From positions 1 to 16,613 of the forward strand of contig DASYQD010000168.1 in NCBI GenBank assembly GCA_036005845.1: a stretch of 16,613 nucleotides of DNA, read 5' to 3'. This stretch comes from DASYQD01 sp036005845. GTDB taxonomy: Bacteria; Acidobacteriota; Thermoanaerobaculia; Multivoradales; JAIOJS01. Shown piece after piece: positions 15,995 to 16,613 of this stretch (its first letter is position 1; each line of letters begins with the position of its first letter). The notes under the pieces were generated by a model. It saw nothing but the letters and a program-made list of their open reading frames with translations, was not told the DNA's origin and made no database searches. The position numbers and the translations under genes are program-made.

Positions 15995-16613
15995 TCACTC
16001 CGCAGCGATGAAGACCGACTTCCACTCCGAGTAGGCGTCGAGCGCCACCATCCCCTGCTCGCGGCCGATCCCGCTCTGCTTGACGCCGCCGAACGGCGCC
16101 TCGACGTGCACGCTCGACGAGCTGTTGACCGACAGCATGCCGGTCTCCAGCCCCCGCGCCACGCGCAGGGCGCGGGCGACGTCGCGCGTCCACAGCGAGC
16201 CCGAGAGGCCGTAATCGCTGTCGTTGGCGAGGCGCACCGCTTCGTCCTCGTCGTCGAAGGGCAGGATGCAGACGACGGGGCCGAAGACCTCCTCGCGAAC
16301 GATGGCCATCGACGGCTCCACGTCCACGTATACAGCAGGTGTCAAGTAGTGGCCGCGCGCCAGCCTCTCGTCGGCGGGCGCCTCACCGCCGCAGAGGCGT
16401 CGCGCGCCGGCTTCGTCGGCGCCGGCAACGTAGCGGCGCACGCGCTCGCGCTGCGCCGCCGAGATGAGCGGGCCCATCTCGGCGTGCGGGTCGGCGGGAT
16501 CGCCGAGGCGGATGGCGCGCGCCCTGTCGACGAAGCGGGCGACGAAGTCGTCGAAGATCGGCCGCTCGACGAGCACGCGGCTGCGCGCGCAACAGTCCTG
16601 GCCGGCGTTGTCG
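15995..16613 (-). CDS. Aldehyde dehydrogenase, C-terminal part (5' end beyond window)
   Basis: The frame enters from the right edge and gives 205 residues of an NAD(P)-dependent aldehyde dehydrogenase usually near 480-500 residues long. The first residues are DNAGQDCCARSR, whose first Cys is at the catalytic position of the family (NxGQxC). Further blocks are DPHAEMGPLIS, MAIVREEVFGPVVCILPF (cofactor-binding Glu), NDSDYGLSGSLWT and EAPFGGVKQSGIGREQG. The NAD-binding half is outside the window. The subfamily looks like betaine/gamma-aminobutyraldehyde-type enzymes, but the substrate cannot be fixed. The downstream ring-cleaving dioxygenase suggests a role in aromatic or aldehyde catabolism. 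Confidence 0.95.
   Translation of the reverse strand, partial: DNAGQDCCARSRVLVERPIFDDFVARFVDRARAIRLGDPADPHAEMGPLISAAQRERVRRYVAGADEAGARRLCGGEAPADERLARGHYLTPAVYVDVEPSMAIVREEVFGPVVCILPFDDEDEAVRLANDSDYGLSGSLWTRDVARALRVARGLETGMLSVNSSSSVHVEAPFGGVKQSGIGREQGMVALDAYSEWKSVFIAAE

Noticed and set aside
13116..16193. A 1025-codon open frame on the minus strand
   Set aside because: Only its last 281 codons (from 13961) are a real gene, the DUF72 protein. The rest runs through other genes in GC-rich DNA, is Arg/Ala-rich and lacks family motifs.

Overview
The window is about 16.6 kb of very GC-rich DNA (roughly 70% by eye) from a bacterial chromosome. It is gene-dense, with short intergenic gaps and several start/stop overlaps. 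Two large Ser/Thr protein kinases, one fused to TPR repeats and a FlgO/TolB-like domain and the other to PDZ, membrane and GAF parts, recall Acidobacteriota (Thermoanaerobaculia-like) or Myxococcota/deltaproteobacterial relatives. That assignment is inferred from gene style only; the window holds no rRNA or other phylogenetic marker.

Layout. (1) Positions 1-5021, minus strand: a likely five-gene run reading membrane Ser/Thr kinase with TPRs, small lipoprotein, lipB (lipoate biosynthesis), archease, rtcB (RNA ligase, cut by the window edge). Archease is the activator of RtcB, so the last two genes form one functional unit. (2) 5163-6753: a secreted beta-rich protein, a DinB-like protein and the peroxiredoxin Bcp; the last two are divergent with only 34 bp between starts. 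(3) 6796-7411: a MazE/MazF-type toxin-antitoxin pair of visibly lower GC, with a readable promoter and a palindromic operator that predict a leaderless mRNA. (4) 7425-9346, minus: a SAM methyltransferase coupled by a GTGA overlap to a transglutaminase-like/TPR protein. Codons 3-46 of the latter coincide exactly with a 132-bp palindromic element. (5) 9484-12027: a kinase with the order TM, PDZ, multi-TM, GAF, zinc ribbon, kinase, followed by a different palindromic repeat between convergent genes. (6) 12124-13961, minus: a DUF72 protein coupled by GTGA overlap to endonuclease IV with all nine metal ligands. (7) 14028-14999: a frameshifted periplasmic STN-domain gene, then a good sigma70-type promoter and an 89-residue protein I do not recognise. 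(8) 15026-16613, minus: an aldehyde dehydrogenase (cut by the window edge) and a VOC ring-cleaving dioxygenase 3 bp apart, probably an aromatic or quinone detoxification/catabolic pair.

The observation most worth pursuing is the 132-bp element at 8598-8729. It has perfect 21-bp terminal inverted repeats and is exactly 44 codons long. Removing it leaves a compact signal peptide directly behind the start codon. This looks like in-frame insertion of a palindromic element into a gene, the behaviour known for Rickettsia palindromic elements. Other items of interest are the PDZ/GAF/zinc-ribbon kinase, the kinase-lipB-archease-rtcB arrangement, the single-G frameshift in the STN gene, and several TANAAT -10 boxes unusually close to start codons.
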